Source: Roseivirga echinicomitans
Lineage (GTDB): Bacteria > Bacteroidota > Bacteroidia > Cytophagales > Cyclobacteriaceae
Direction of reading: 5' to 3'
Assembly: GCF_001592935.1 (NCBI RefSeq)
Contig: NZ_LRDB01000023.1
Span: 248,001 to 312,000, forward strand
DNA length: 64,000 nucleotides
The notes under the pieces were generated by a model. That model was not told the origin of the DNA and ran no database searches. It was given only the letters and a program-made list of their open reading frames with translations. Positions 36,261-43,945 of this stretch are shown here, piece by piece. How positions within the stretch are numbered: position 1 is the stretch's first letter; each line of letters starts with the position of its first letter. The translations under genes were made by a program, and so were the position numbers.

Positions 36261-37913
36261 TTACTTCTTTTTCAGGCTCATGTCTTCATCTCGTTTCGCC
36301 TTAAATTCCGAACCTTCACTCCATTTCGGGAAGTAAGTTTCATTAGCCAACCTCTTACCTACATTGAAAAGTAATGCCGCATCTTGGGCGATACCTTTCA
36401 AATCCCACTCTTCAGGTAAGTAATTGTCTGCCTGCTGGTGGTATCGAATGGCCAAATACTCTTGTGTCTTCTTTTCAATAAACTCCACTCCCTTTTCTTT
36501 CGACTCATACGAACCCGAAGCGTATAAAGCTGGAATACCTATTTTGGCAAAATTGAAATGGTCAGAACGAAAGAAATAACCTTTTGACGGATCTGGGTCA
36601 GGAATTACGTAACGCCCCTGTTTGTCGGCTTCAGTCTTCGCATAAGTATCTAACTCCGACTGTCCATAACCAGTAATGGTCAAATCCTTCATTTCGCCAT
36701 AGGCTGGAAGACCATCGATATTAATATTCGCTACACTTTGATTTGCCAGAAACAGTGGGTTTTGAGCATAATAAGCAGAACCCAGTAAACCTTGTTCTTC
36801 TGCCGTTACGAACAGAAATACCACCGAACGTTGAGGTTTAGTTTCCATTTTAGCGAATGTTTCGGCTATCGTAAGCAGACCTACCGTTCCGCTGGCATTA
36901 TCATGTGCACCGTTATAAATAGAATCACCATCTACTGGAGCACCCACACCCAAATGATCCCAATGAGCTGAATAAATAACGTACTCATCTGGCCTTTCGC
37001 TTCCTTCAACCATGGCCACAACATTATGCGACATATCTCTTTTGATTTCATTCTTAACACTCATAGAGGCTTTCAAGCCCATTGCTATGGGGTTGAAACC
37101 TTTTGTTTTGGCCAAACTAGAGTAGTCCTTAATTCCTGCTGCTTGAAACAACTTAACCGCTGTATTTCTAGTAATCCATCCCTGAATTGCGCATTTATAG
37201 GGTGGATTGGCATCGTCTAAATTTAGCTTTGCACCTGTCCATGAACTTTGCACCACTAACCACGGATAACCAGCGGGAACGGTTTCATGCACAATCAAAA
37301 CACCAGCCGCACCTTGTCGAGCCGCCTCTTCATATTTATAAGTCCAACGGCCATAGTAAGTCATTTGGTCACCTTTAAAAAAAGTGCTGTCACCTGAGCC
37401 AAAACCAGGGTCATTCACTAAAACGACAACCGTTTTGCCCTTTACGTCCATACCTTCATAATCATTCCAGCCATACTCTGGTGCTACAATACCAAAGCCT
37501 GCATACACCAATTCAGAATCTTTAATAGCAACTTCTTCTTCCACCCTTTCGGTATAGATCACAACATCGTCACTGGTTTTGAAACTCATAGATTCACCCT
37601 GTCCGGTTACGGTCATAGTCGGAGATTGTGTGCCTGTAATTTCTACCAAAGGCACTTCCTGAAAATAGCTATCTCCATTCCCAGGTTTCAAGCCCATTCC
37701 TTTCAATTCCGACTCCAAATAATGAATCGTTTTTTCTTCTCCTTCGGTGAAAGGTTTTCTTCCCATAAAATCATCTGAGGCCAGCACACTTAGATGACGG
37801 TCGATGGTGAGTGTATCAATAACTACCTTTTCCTCAGTTACATTTCCACCCGATTGGCAAGCCCAAAAAGCTATGGCCAACAAAGCGAAAATTGCTATAT
37901 TTTTTCTTTTCAT
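36261..37913 (-). CDS. M28 family zinc metallopeptidase lipoprotein
   Basis: 550 residues: a lipoprotein signal (FALLAIAFWACQSG), an N-terminal cap, a PA-domain insert (about residues 120-270) and an M28 catalytic domain. Zinc ligands are readable: YSAHWDHLG, NGAHDNASG (bridging Asp), TAEEQGLLGS (general base Glu and Glu ligand), INIDGLP and RSDHFNF. It is an aminopeptidase-like exoenzyme facing the periplasm or outside, likely for peptide nutrition. Confidence 0.92.
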   Translation of the reverse strand: MKRKNIAIFALLAIAFWACQSGGNVTEEKVVIDTLTIDRHLSVLASDDFMGRKPFTEGEEKTIHYLESELKGMGLKPGNGDSYFQEVPLVEITGTQSPTMTVTGQGESMSFKTSDDVVIYTERVEEEVAIKDSELVYAGFGIVAPEYGWNDYEGMDVKGKTVVVLVNDPGFGSGDSTFFKGDQMTYYGRWTYKYEEAARQGAAGVLIVHETVPAGYPWLVVQSSWTGAKLNLDDANPPYKCAIQGWITRNTAVKLFQAAGIKDYSSLAKTKGFNPIAMGLKASMSVKNEIKRDMSHNVVAMVEGSERPDEYVIYSAHWDHLGVGAPVDGDSIYNGAHDNASGTVGLLTIAETFAKMETKPQRSVVFLFVTAEEQGLLGSAYYAQNPLFLANQSVANINIDGLPAYGEMKDLTITGYGQSELDTYAKTEADKQGRYVIPDPDPSKGYFFRSDHFNFAKIGIPALYASGSYESKEKGVEFIEKKTQEYLAIRYHQQADNYLPEEWDLKGIAQDAALLFNVGKRLANETYFPKWSEGSEFKAKRDEDMSLKKK

Positions 37914-38025
37914 ATTCTATCAATTTAAAAACGAAGATAAAGAAAATTTAAGGGCTTAAAATGAATTTTGAGGAACAGGTCAAATCCTCTAATTTCACTG
38001 ATGTAATTCTCGAATTTTAGAATTG

Positions 38026-38775
38026 ATGAAACACAGCCTCCTCATTTTCCTTTTGCTTATCGTCATCAAACCTTGTCATGCGCAAAACGCCTCACAGATT
38101 GTAAGTGAAAAAACAGGAAATATTTCATTCTCTCCCTTGCCCGTCACTGGTTTATGGGTGATTGAAAAAGTTGAAGTAAATGATAAAGACTTAACCCCCA
38201 CAGCCAAATGGATTTTACTTGAAGAAGACGGCACTTTTACTTCGGGAAATGGGTGGCTTCAAAATGACTTGGGAAGTTGGATTTATGATGATCAACAAAA
38301 AACCTTGCTTCAATCCACTGAGGCAAGAATTGACCCCTACGGCCCTTTTAATGTTTCATTTCAAAATGAAAAAATGATTTGGGAGAGAATTGAAGAAGGA
38401 AATAAAGTGAGTATAACCCTAGTGAACGTAAATCAGAAGCCAATGGCACCTTGGGACACGCTTGTTGGCACTTGGGAGATTAGAATTGCGAACGGGATAC
38501 ACCCGACTACAGGCAGAGTGGTTGCCGAATATCTGCTTGAAAGAATTACTTATAGCTTTAATTGGGACAGGCGCTATAATAAGTTTGATACAGAAGGGGT
38601 TTTAGTGGAAACAGGCATTTGGCAAATCGATTCACATTCACCGATACTCACATTAATCAGCGATGATAAAGACATAAGAACCCGTTGGGCAATTGAATTT
38701 AGCAATGGTAATATGCTCTGGGAACGCCTATTAGTGAAAAATGAACTCATGAAGTTATATTTCAAGAAGGGTTAA
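38026..38775 (+). CDS. secreted hypothetical protein with two lipocalin-like repeats
   Basis: 249 residues from the ATG at 38026 (one codon after a TTG), signal peptide (LLIFLLLIVIKPCHAQ). Two similar halves follow: residues about 35-125 (GLWVIEKVEVN, ILLEEDGTFTSGNGW, LGSWIYDDQQKTLL, MIWERIEEG) and 140-245 (GTWEIRIANG, ETGIWQIDSHSPILTL, MLWERLLV). The pattern resembles lipocalin-like META/DUF4488-type domains. No function assigned. Confidence 0.65.
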   Translation: MKHSLLIFLLLIVIKPCHAQNASQIVSEKTGNISFSPLPVTGLWVIEKVEVNDKDLTPTAKWILLEEDGTFTSGNGWLQNDLGSWIYDDQQKTLLQSTEARIDPYGPFNVSFQNEKMIWERIEEGNKVSITLVNVNQKPMAPWDTLVGTWEIRIANGIHPTTGRVVAEYLLERITYSFNWDRRYNKFDTEGVLVETGIWQIDSHSPILTLISDDKDIRTRWAIEFSNGNMLWERLLVKNELMKLYFKKG

Positions 38776-38801
38776 AGTTTCAATACAAAAAATCCGAAAA
38801 T

Positions 38802-38830
38802 AAAAAAGGATCACTTTTTGAAAGTAATCC
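38802..38830 (-). terminator. terminator for the FKBP/nrnA operon (minus strand)
   Basis: Read on the minus strand: GGATTACTTT, loop CAA, AAAGTGATCC (one mismatch in ten), then TTTTTTA. It lies 20 bp after the stop of the FKBP gene ending at 38851. Confidence 0.75.
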
Positions 38831-38850
38831 CCTTAATATCTCAAGCAAAC

Positions 38851-39339
38851 CTATTCGTTCCCTAATAAATCTACTACATGTACATCAAAAACCAATACTG
38901 AATTGGCTGGAATAAACAAGTTGCCAATGTTTCCATATCCATACTGTGAAGGGATGTATATAGTAGCTACTGTGCCTTTATTAAGTAATTTAAAGGCAAT
39001 ATCCCAACCTTGAACAACAGAACCTTGACCAATTACAAAATCAAATACCTCCTTGCCAACATTCGTATCAAACGTAGTTCCATCGAGTAAATAGCCTGTA
39101 TATTTCACCAATACAGTTGAGCCGAACTTTCCGTTTGCTCCTGTCCCTTGTTCCTTAATGATGTAACGTATACCACTCTCGTCCTTTTCTGCTACAAGAC
39201 TATTATCAGCTAAGTACTGTTCAATCAAAACAGTATCTCTAGTAAATTGCTCCTCAATATCAAAAATTTCATCTGGCTTACAGGCACTAAAAGCCAAGGC
39301 CACAATACCCAATACTAAGAATGTTCTAATCGTCTTCAT
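38851..39339 (-). CDS. FKBP-type peptidyl-prolyl isomerase lipoprotein
   Basis: 162 residues, lipoprotein signal (LVLGIVALAFSAC) and one canonical FKBP domain (VLVKYTGYLLDGTTFDTN, FVIGQGSVVQGWDIAFKLLNKGTVATIYIPSQYGYG, IPANSVLVFDVHVVDL), with the GW motif present. It is a periplasmic prolyl isomerase. It lies 21 bp downstream of another FKBP gene. Such lipoproteins include gliding protein GldI in related bacteria; that assignment is possible for one of the FKBP genes here but not supported enough to name. Confidence 0.9.
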   Translation of the reverse strand: MKTIRTFLVLGIVALAFSACKPDEIFDIEEQFTRDTVLIEQYLADNSLVAEKDESGIRYIIKEQGTGANGKFGSTVLVKYTGYLLDGTTFDTNVGKEVFDFVIGQGSVVQGWDIAFKLLNKGTVATIYIPSQYGYGNIGNLFIPANSVLVFDVHVVDLLGNE

Positions 39340-39360
39340 TAATTCGGTTCTTTATTTTTT

Positions 39361-40269
39361 TCAATTCTTAATGTCAACCAACTCAAGCTCAAACATTAAA
39401 ATTCCATTTGGAGGAATTGGGCTGCCTGGTCTTGGCTCTGGTCCATAAGCCAATTTTGAAGGAACAAAGAAAATAGCGCTCCCTCCTTTATTCAATAACG
39501 GAATACCCACATCCCAACCTGCAATCACAGCTTGTTGTCCCAAAGGAAAAGAATATGCCTCATAAGGTTCTCTCATAGGATTATAAAAGTTATTCTCTTC
39601 TGCAACGGATTTGTAACTGGTGTCGATATATGTTCCGTCCAATAATTGAACTACGTATTCAACTGATACTGTTTGACCAGCTTGAGGCTTCGCTCCATTA
39701 CCTTCCTTTTTCATAATATAGTAAAGGCCTTCTTCTGTACTTTGAGCTTTCAAATTATTTTCTGCCAAATACTCTTCAATGATCACTTTATCCTTTTCTT
39801 CCTGAAGTGCAACAGCCTTTTCCATTTCAACTTGTATCCGCTCAGAAAATGCTTGTTCATCATTAATTTCAAGCACTCGAATGTTCATAAAAACAGATTC
39901 AGCTGTATCCAAATCCGGAGTAATAGGCATTCCTGTCAACATTGAATACTGATCTAAATGAAACTTGATCTGCACGCTATCTCCTTCACCCAAGGGTTGA
40001 AGTATTTTACCCAACATAGGTGGGACTCCAGTAACAGGGTTGATCACAAACCCTCCAATAGGTTTAGGGTTAATCACAACAGAATCCTTATAAACACTCT
40101 TGAGGTCTAGCATCATGGCTTGGTTTGGCCCTAATTTCTTACCTCCGCGCTCGTCCACTAACCTGTATGCAACACCCGGCTCTGATTCAATAAACTTAAT
40201 CTCTTTCTTACAGCTAGAGAGCCCAACTAAGGCGATCATTACCACAAAATATTTTTTCATTTGATTCAT
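39361..40269 (-). CDS. two-domain FKBP-type peptidyl-prolyl isomerase lipoprotein
   Basis: 302 residues with lipoprotein signal (MIALVGLSSCKKE). The C-terminal half (about 185-300) is a regular FKBP domain (VSVEYVVQLLDGTYIDTSY, QQAVIAGWDVGIPLLNKGGSAIFFVPSKLAYGP, IPPNGILMFELELVDI). The N-terminal half (about 25-135: GVAYRLVDERGGKKLGPNQ, MLGKILQPLGEGDSVQI) looks like a second, degenerate FKBP-like domain. Start is either the ATG at 40269 or the one three codons later. It lies downstream of nrnA, same strand. Confidence 0.87.
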   Translation of the reverse strand: MNQMKKYFVVMIALVGLSSCKKEIKFIESEPGVAYRLVDERGGKKLGPNQAMMLDLKSVYKDSVVINPKPIGGFVINPVTGVPPMLGKILQPLGEGDSVQIKFHLDQYSMLTGMPITPDLDTAESVFMNIRVLEINDEQAFSERIQVEMEKAVALQEEKDKVIIEEYLAENNLKAQSTEEGLYYIMKKEGNGAKPQAGQTVSVEYVVQLLDGTYIDTSYKSVAEENNFYNPMREPYEAYSFPLGQQAVIAGWDVGIPLLNKGGSAIFFVPSKLAYGPEPRPGSPIPPNGILMFELELVDIKN

Positions 40270-40320
40270 ATCTAGTCCTTATTCTTAAATCGATGCCACA
40301 ATGAAGGGCAATTTATAGGG

Positions 40321-41343
40321 TTATTTATTCTTTTCGCTATCTAATAAAGGTTTGTAATCTATCAAAACAGACTTGAATTTATCTACTGTTTCTTCTAGCG
40401 TTCCATCGGTTTTTCCTCCAGCTGCATTTCTATGACCACCTCCATTAAAATACTTGGAAGCTATTTCATTTGCTGGAAAATCGCCAATAGAACGAAACGA
40501 CATTTTTATTCCATCTCCACTGTCTTTAAACAATACGGCCAATACTATTCCTTCAAGTGAAAGTGCATAATTAACTAAACCTTCCGTATCTCCAGTTTTT
40601 GATTCAAATTGGTCAAGCTCATCATTTGTAATGGCAAAATATGCAGTGTGAAACTCAGGAAGCACTTCAAGCTTTTTACTCAAAGCAAAACCCAAAAACT
40701 TAAGCCTGTTAAGCGAGTTGGTGTCATAAATTTCCTTGGCTACTTTGGCGTTATCTGCACCAATCCCAATTAATTCAGCGACCACCTCATGAACGTTCTG
40801 AGTTGTGTTAGGGTGACGGAAGCCGCCAGTATCGGTCATTATCCCTGCATAAAGACATTCCGCAATATCTTTGTCAATCAATGCTTTGTCGCCCAACATC
40901 ACAATCAGTTCAAAACAAAGTTCGCAAGTTGAAGCCGCTTTGGTATCCCACAGCCTATAATCAGCAAAATCTTCTGGTTCCAAGTGGTGATCTACGTTTA
41001 CTTTAAAAGCTTTGGCATTCCTTACCATTTCTCCCATCTCGTTAATTCTGTGTAGTACAGAAAAATCGAGCGTGATAATCGTATCGGCCTCGTCAATAAA
41101 TTTTTCTACTTGTTTTGAATTCTTATCAGTAAAGACCAAAACGTCATCGTTCCCCTTCATCCAATGTAGGAATCCTGGGTAGTCACTTGGTGTAATCACC
41201 TTAACGTTGTGCCCCTTCTTAATAAGGTAGTTAGCCATCCCCAAAGAAGAACCTAAAGCATCGGCATCAGGCTTGTGATGTGTAGTAATCACAATTTTAT
41301 TTGGGGTATTCAGCTGTTTGATTAAAGAATTTATATCTCCCAT
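40321..41343 (-). CDS. nrnA: DHH-family phosphoesterase (oligoribonuclease/pAp phosphatase type)
   Basis: 340 residues from the ATG at 41343. DHH and DHHA1 motifs are complete: HHKPDADALGSS, ITLDFSVLHR, NVDHHLEPEDFADY, AGIMTDTGGFRH and the C-terminal FNGGGHRNAAGG. The enzyme degrades nanoRNA and dephosphorylates 3'-phosphoadenosine 5'-phosphate. A longer frame to 41361 would start inside a hairpin loop and adds only MQYLLL. It heads an operon with two FKBP genes and is divergent from ndk. Confidence 0.9.
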   Translation of the reverse strand: MGDINSLIKQLNTPNKIVITTHHKPDADALGSSLGMANYLIKKGHNVKVITPSDYPGFLHWMKGNDDVLVFTDKNSKQVEKFIDEADTIITLDFSVLHRINEMGEMVRNAKAFKVNVDHHLEPEDFADYRLWDTKAASTCELCFELIVMLGDKALIDKDIAECLYAGIMTDTGGFRHPNTTQNVHEVVAELIGIGADNAKVAKEIYDTNSLNRLKFLGFALSKKLEVLPEFHTAYFAITNDELDQFESKTGDTEGLVNYALSLEGIVLAVLFKDSGDGIKMSFRSIGDFPANEIASKYFNGGGHRNAAGGKTDGTLEETVDKFKSVLIDYKPLLDSEKNK

Positions 41344-41352
41344 TAACAACAA

Positions 41353-41370
41353 ATACTGCAAAAGCAGTAT
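41353..41370 (-). promoter_or_regulatory. hairpin just upstream of nrnA start
   Basis: Perfect 7-bp stem ATACTGC / GCAGTAT with a 4-nt loop (AAAA on the plus strand), ending 9 nt before the nrnA ATG. It may affect translation initiation or mRNA stability. Confidence 0.4.
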
Positions 41371-41480
41371 ACCAGTCAGCCGACAAAGTTGATAAGAATA
41401 AGCTTCTAAAACAATGATTAACCTATTGATAAATAAGTTAAAATATTCATAATCAGGTTAGAGCATCCGAATTAATATTC

Positions 41481-41488
41481 TATTTTTG
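41481..41488 (+). promoter_or_regulatory. -7 box for ndk
   Basis: TATTTTTG matches TANNTTTG, 38 bp before the start codon. No convincing -33 TTG. Confidence 0.5.
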
Positions 41489-41526
41489 CAGCCAAATTAA
41501 GAAAATACAACAAGGACATAATTAGA

Positions 41527-41946
41527 ATGGCAACAAACAGAACATTTACAATGGTTAAGCCTGACGCTGTAGAAGCAGGTAACATTGGTGGAATTTTGAA
41601 TATGATTGAAGAAGCTGGCTTCAAAATCGTAGCAATGAAATATGTGAAATTGAGCGCAGAAATTGCTGGTAAATTTTACGAAGTACACAGTGAAAGACCT
41701 TTCTATGGTGAGCTTTGCGAATACATGTCTTCTGGAGCAATTGTAGCTGCAATTCTTGAAAAAGACAATGCTGTTGCTGATTTCAGAAAATTAATTGGCG
41801 CTACTAACCCTGCTGATGCAGAAGAAGGTACTATCAGAAAAAAATATGCGACATCAATTTCTGCTAACGCAGTACATGGTTCGGATTCTGATGAAAACGC
41901 AGCAATTGAAGGAAGTTTCTTCTTTTCTCAATTCGAAAGATTCTAA
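41527..41946 (+). CDS. ndk: nucleoside-diphosphate kinase
   Basis: 139 residues, complete family features: N-terminal [17 protein letters not shown], and the catalytic His in [13 protein letters not shown] followed by [10 protein letters not shown]. It transfers the gamma phosphate between nucleoside triphosphates and diphosphates. Single gene with its own promoter and a terminator directly after. Confidence 0.97.
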   Translation: MATNRTFTMVKPDAVEAGNIGGILNMIEEAGFKIVAMKYVKLSAEIAGKFYEVHSERPFYGELCEYMSSGAIVAAILEKDNAVADFRKLIGATNPADAEEGTIRKKYATSISANAVHGSDSDENAAIEGSFFFSQFERF

Positions 41947-41963
41947 AGATTCTATTCCTTATT

Positions 41964-42002
41964 CAGAATAAAAAAGCGGCTTATGGTCCCTTTTTTATTC
42001 TG
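41964..42002. terminator. bidirectional terminator after ndk
   Basis: Perfect 13-bp inverted repeat (41964-41976 and 41990-42002; CAGAATAAAAAAG and its complement) with a 13-nt loop. The A and T runs make it usable on both strands. It overlaps the stop codon of the convergent gene at 41995. Confidence 0.8.
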
Positions 42003-43044
42003 TTTTAACCACCAACTTTTTAATCCAACCAGGCAAAATCAAAGCACCAATGATTAGGTATGGGTAGAAACTAATCAGGCGCCAGATCAAACTGGCTACA
42101 AAGGTATATTCCCCCAAGAAATCTCCGAAAAAAGCTGGAAAGATATATTCAGCCATTCCTGCACTACCAGGTGTAGGGGAAACAAGCATCACCAACCACA
42201 TAATAAGGTGTCGGCTAAGAAGCAATACATGTTCGTTAGTACTAATAGGAACAAAGCCTACCACTAGCATATTCAATACTCCAAGCTTGACAATCCAAAT
42301 TGCATAGGTAAGCCCTACCAGTTTGAGCCAGAAGGCAACTGATTTTCCTCTTAATTCTTTTGATACCTCAAAAAGCTCATCCGCCCTATTCGACAAACGC
42401 TCTTTCCACTTTTTTAAGAAAGACAATCGCGCCAATTTGTGTAACAGCTTTTTCACCAAAGAAGGGAACAGCAATAAGGCAGAAATTTTAAACGAAATAT
42501 AAAAAGCAATTAAGCCGTAACTCAGATAAAAGAAATATGATAAACTGCCTCCCAATTCACTCTGAATAAGTTCAGACTGTGGTAAAGCAGCACCATTGGT
42601 GAATAACAGAGCAATGGGCGAAGCGGTAAGAAAAAAGATATTGTCCATCATGGCCAACAGCAAGGCATAAGCTAACGCCCTCCCCACATCTATCTTATGT
42701 TTATGGATAATATACACGAGTACAGCAATAGGGCCAATGATTGGAGGCACCACTGCCACGGCAAATTCCCAGAGGAACACAATCCGCAGAGCGTCCTTTG
42801 TGGTAAACGAACCGCTTCCAACTAATTTTACCCTCGCTGTATTTAGTAGGTCTTTAGAAATCAGAAAAACGAAAGCCAAAACAATGGCCAAAACTGAAAT
42901 TCGAAGCATGGACTGTAAGGACGCTTCATTAATCTTATCATCGCGAAAAGCAATGAATGTCACAATAGCCAAACCAATGATGACTGGAAGCCAAACACTT
43001 CTGGGTTTCAGAGTACGAAGTGCTTTTTTAGAATCTACTTCCAT
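41995..43044 (-). CDS. flippase-like / lysylphosphatidylglycerol synthase transmembrane domain protein
   Basis: 349 residues, about eight membrane helices, of the UPF0104 family (the transmembrane half of MprF without the synthase domain): conserved LWEFAVAVVPPIIGPIAV and VSPTPGSAGMAEYIFPAFF. Related proteins move lipids or lipid-linked sugars across the inner membrane; the substrate is unknown here. The start overlaps the scpA stop by one base. Confidence 0.83.
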   Translation of the reverse strand: MEVDSKKALRTLKPRSVWLPVIIGLAIVTFIAFRDDKINEASLQSMLRISVLAIVLAFVFLISKDLLNTARVKLVGSGSFTTKDALRIVFLWEFAVAVVPPIIGPIAVLVYIIHKHKIDVGRALAYALLLAMMDNIFFLTASPIALLFTNGAALPQSELIQSELGGSLSYFFYLSYGLIAFYISFKISALLLFPSLVKKLLHKLARLSFLKKWKERLSNRADELFEVSKELRGKSVAFWLKLVGLTYAIWIVKLGVLNMLVVGFVPISTNEHVLLLSRHLIMWLVMLVSPTPGSAGMAEYIFPAFFGDFLGEYTFVASLIWRLISFYPYLIIGALILPGWIKKLVVKTE

Positions 43045-43796
43045 TATCGCTCTACGAACTCACCTTCTATTTTCTCAATCCAGAAATTATTGAAGCCCTC
43101 ACCTAAGTGCATGGTAATTTCTCTCATTTGTAGAAGGTCCAATATGGAAAGGAAGTTGAAAATTACAGCAATCTTATTGGTGTCCAGCTCAATTAATTCC
43201 AAAAAAGAAATTCGCGGTGTTTCGCCAAGTTTGGCCATAATAAAATCGCGCTGGGAAGAAATGGTATATGGATATTGCACTACCTCATGCTTGGGCTTGT
43301 TCTGTTCTACCTCATATCGAGATATCACCTTTTGAAAAACTTTCAGTAATTTATATAAGTCTAAATCCTGCATTTCGGATTCAACATCATTGCCTTCTGA
43401 TAATTTTTTTATCTCACGCAAAACATTACCTCTTGATTCCATCTGCATGCGGTCACCCTCCATTTGGATAAAGGTTGCTACCACAGACTTATACTTTTTA
43501 TATTCGAGCAAATGCCTTACTAGTTCATCTCTCGGATCAACTTCATTTCCCTCTTCATCCAATACAGGGCGAGGTAACAACATTTTTACCTTAATGCGCA
43601 TCAAAGTAGCCGCCACCAAAATAAACTCACTTGCTACCTCCACATTTAATTGTTCCAAATGATGCAGGTAATCCAAAAAATCTTTAGTTATCTTGTTGAT
43701 CGGGATGTCATTAATATCCAACTCATCTCTTTGAATAAAGAAGAGCAAAAGATCGAATGGACCTTCAAAAAGCGGAAGTTTGATTTCGAAACTCAA
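43044..43796 (-). CDS. scpA: segregation and condensation protein A
   Basis: About 250 residues of the kleisin subunit of SMC-ScpAB condensin. The N-terminus FEIKLPLFEGPFDLLLFFIQRDELDINDIPI is the family hallmark, followed by helical regions and a C-terminal winged helix. There is no ATG near this motif. A TTG at 43796 gives MSFEIKLPLF, matching usual family starts. A -7 box at 43818-43825 would place the transcription start near 43811, downstream of the alternative TTG at 43820. No scpB in the window. Confidence 0.9.
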   Translation of the reverse strand: MSFEIKLPLFEGPFDLLLFFIQRDELDINDIPINKITKDFLDYLHHLEQLNVEVASEFILVAATLMRIKVKMLLPRPVLDEEGNEVDPRDELVRHLLEYKKYKSVVATFIQMEGDRMQMESRGNVLREIKKLSEGNDVESEMQDLDLYKLLKVFQKVISRYEVEQNKPKHEVVQYPYTISSQRDFIMAKLGETPRISFLELIELDTNKIAVIFNFLSILDLLQMREITMHLGEGFNNFWIEKIEGEFVER

Positions 43797-43817
43797 GGAT
43801 TCTGATTTGTTATGAAT

Positions 43818-43825
43818 CAAATATA
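43818..43825 (-). promoter_or_regulatory. -7 box for scpA
   Basis: TATATTTG on the minus strand matches TANNTTTG; no clear -33. It decides the start choice of scpA. Confidence 0.45.
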
Positions 43826-43867
43826 TAAGGATTAGGAGAATGAAGCCGGCTAACTCAAAATATTTTC

Positions 43868-43875
43868 TAATTTTG
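43868..43875 (+). promoter_or_regulatory. -7 box for dxs
   Basis: TAATTTTG matches TANNTTTG, about 70 bp before the dxs ATG; no clear -33 TTG. Confidence 0.4.
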
Positions 43876-43945
43876 TTGTTTCAAAAAATCCGGCTCAAAC
43901 AATTATTGCGTAGTTAAGTTCTTAATTCATTTAGTCTAATATCAA

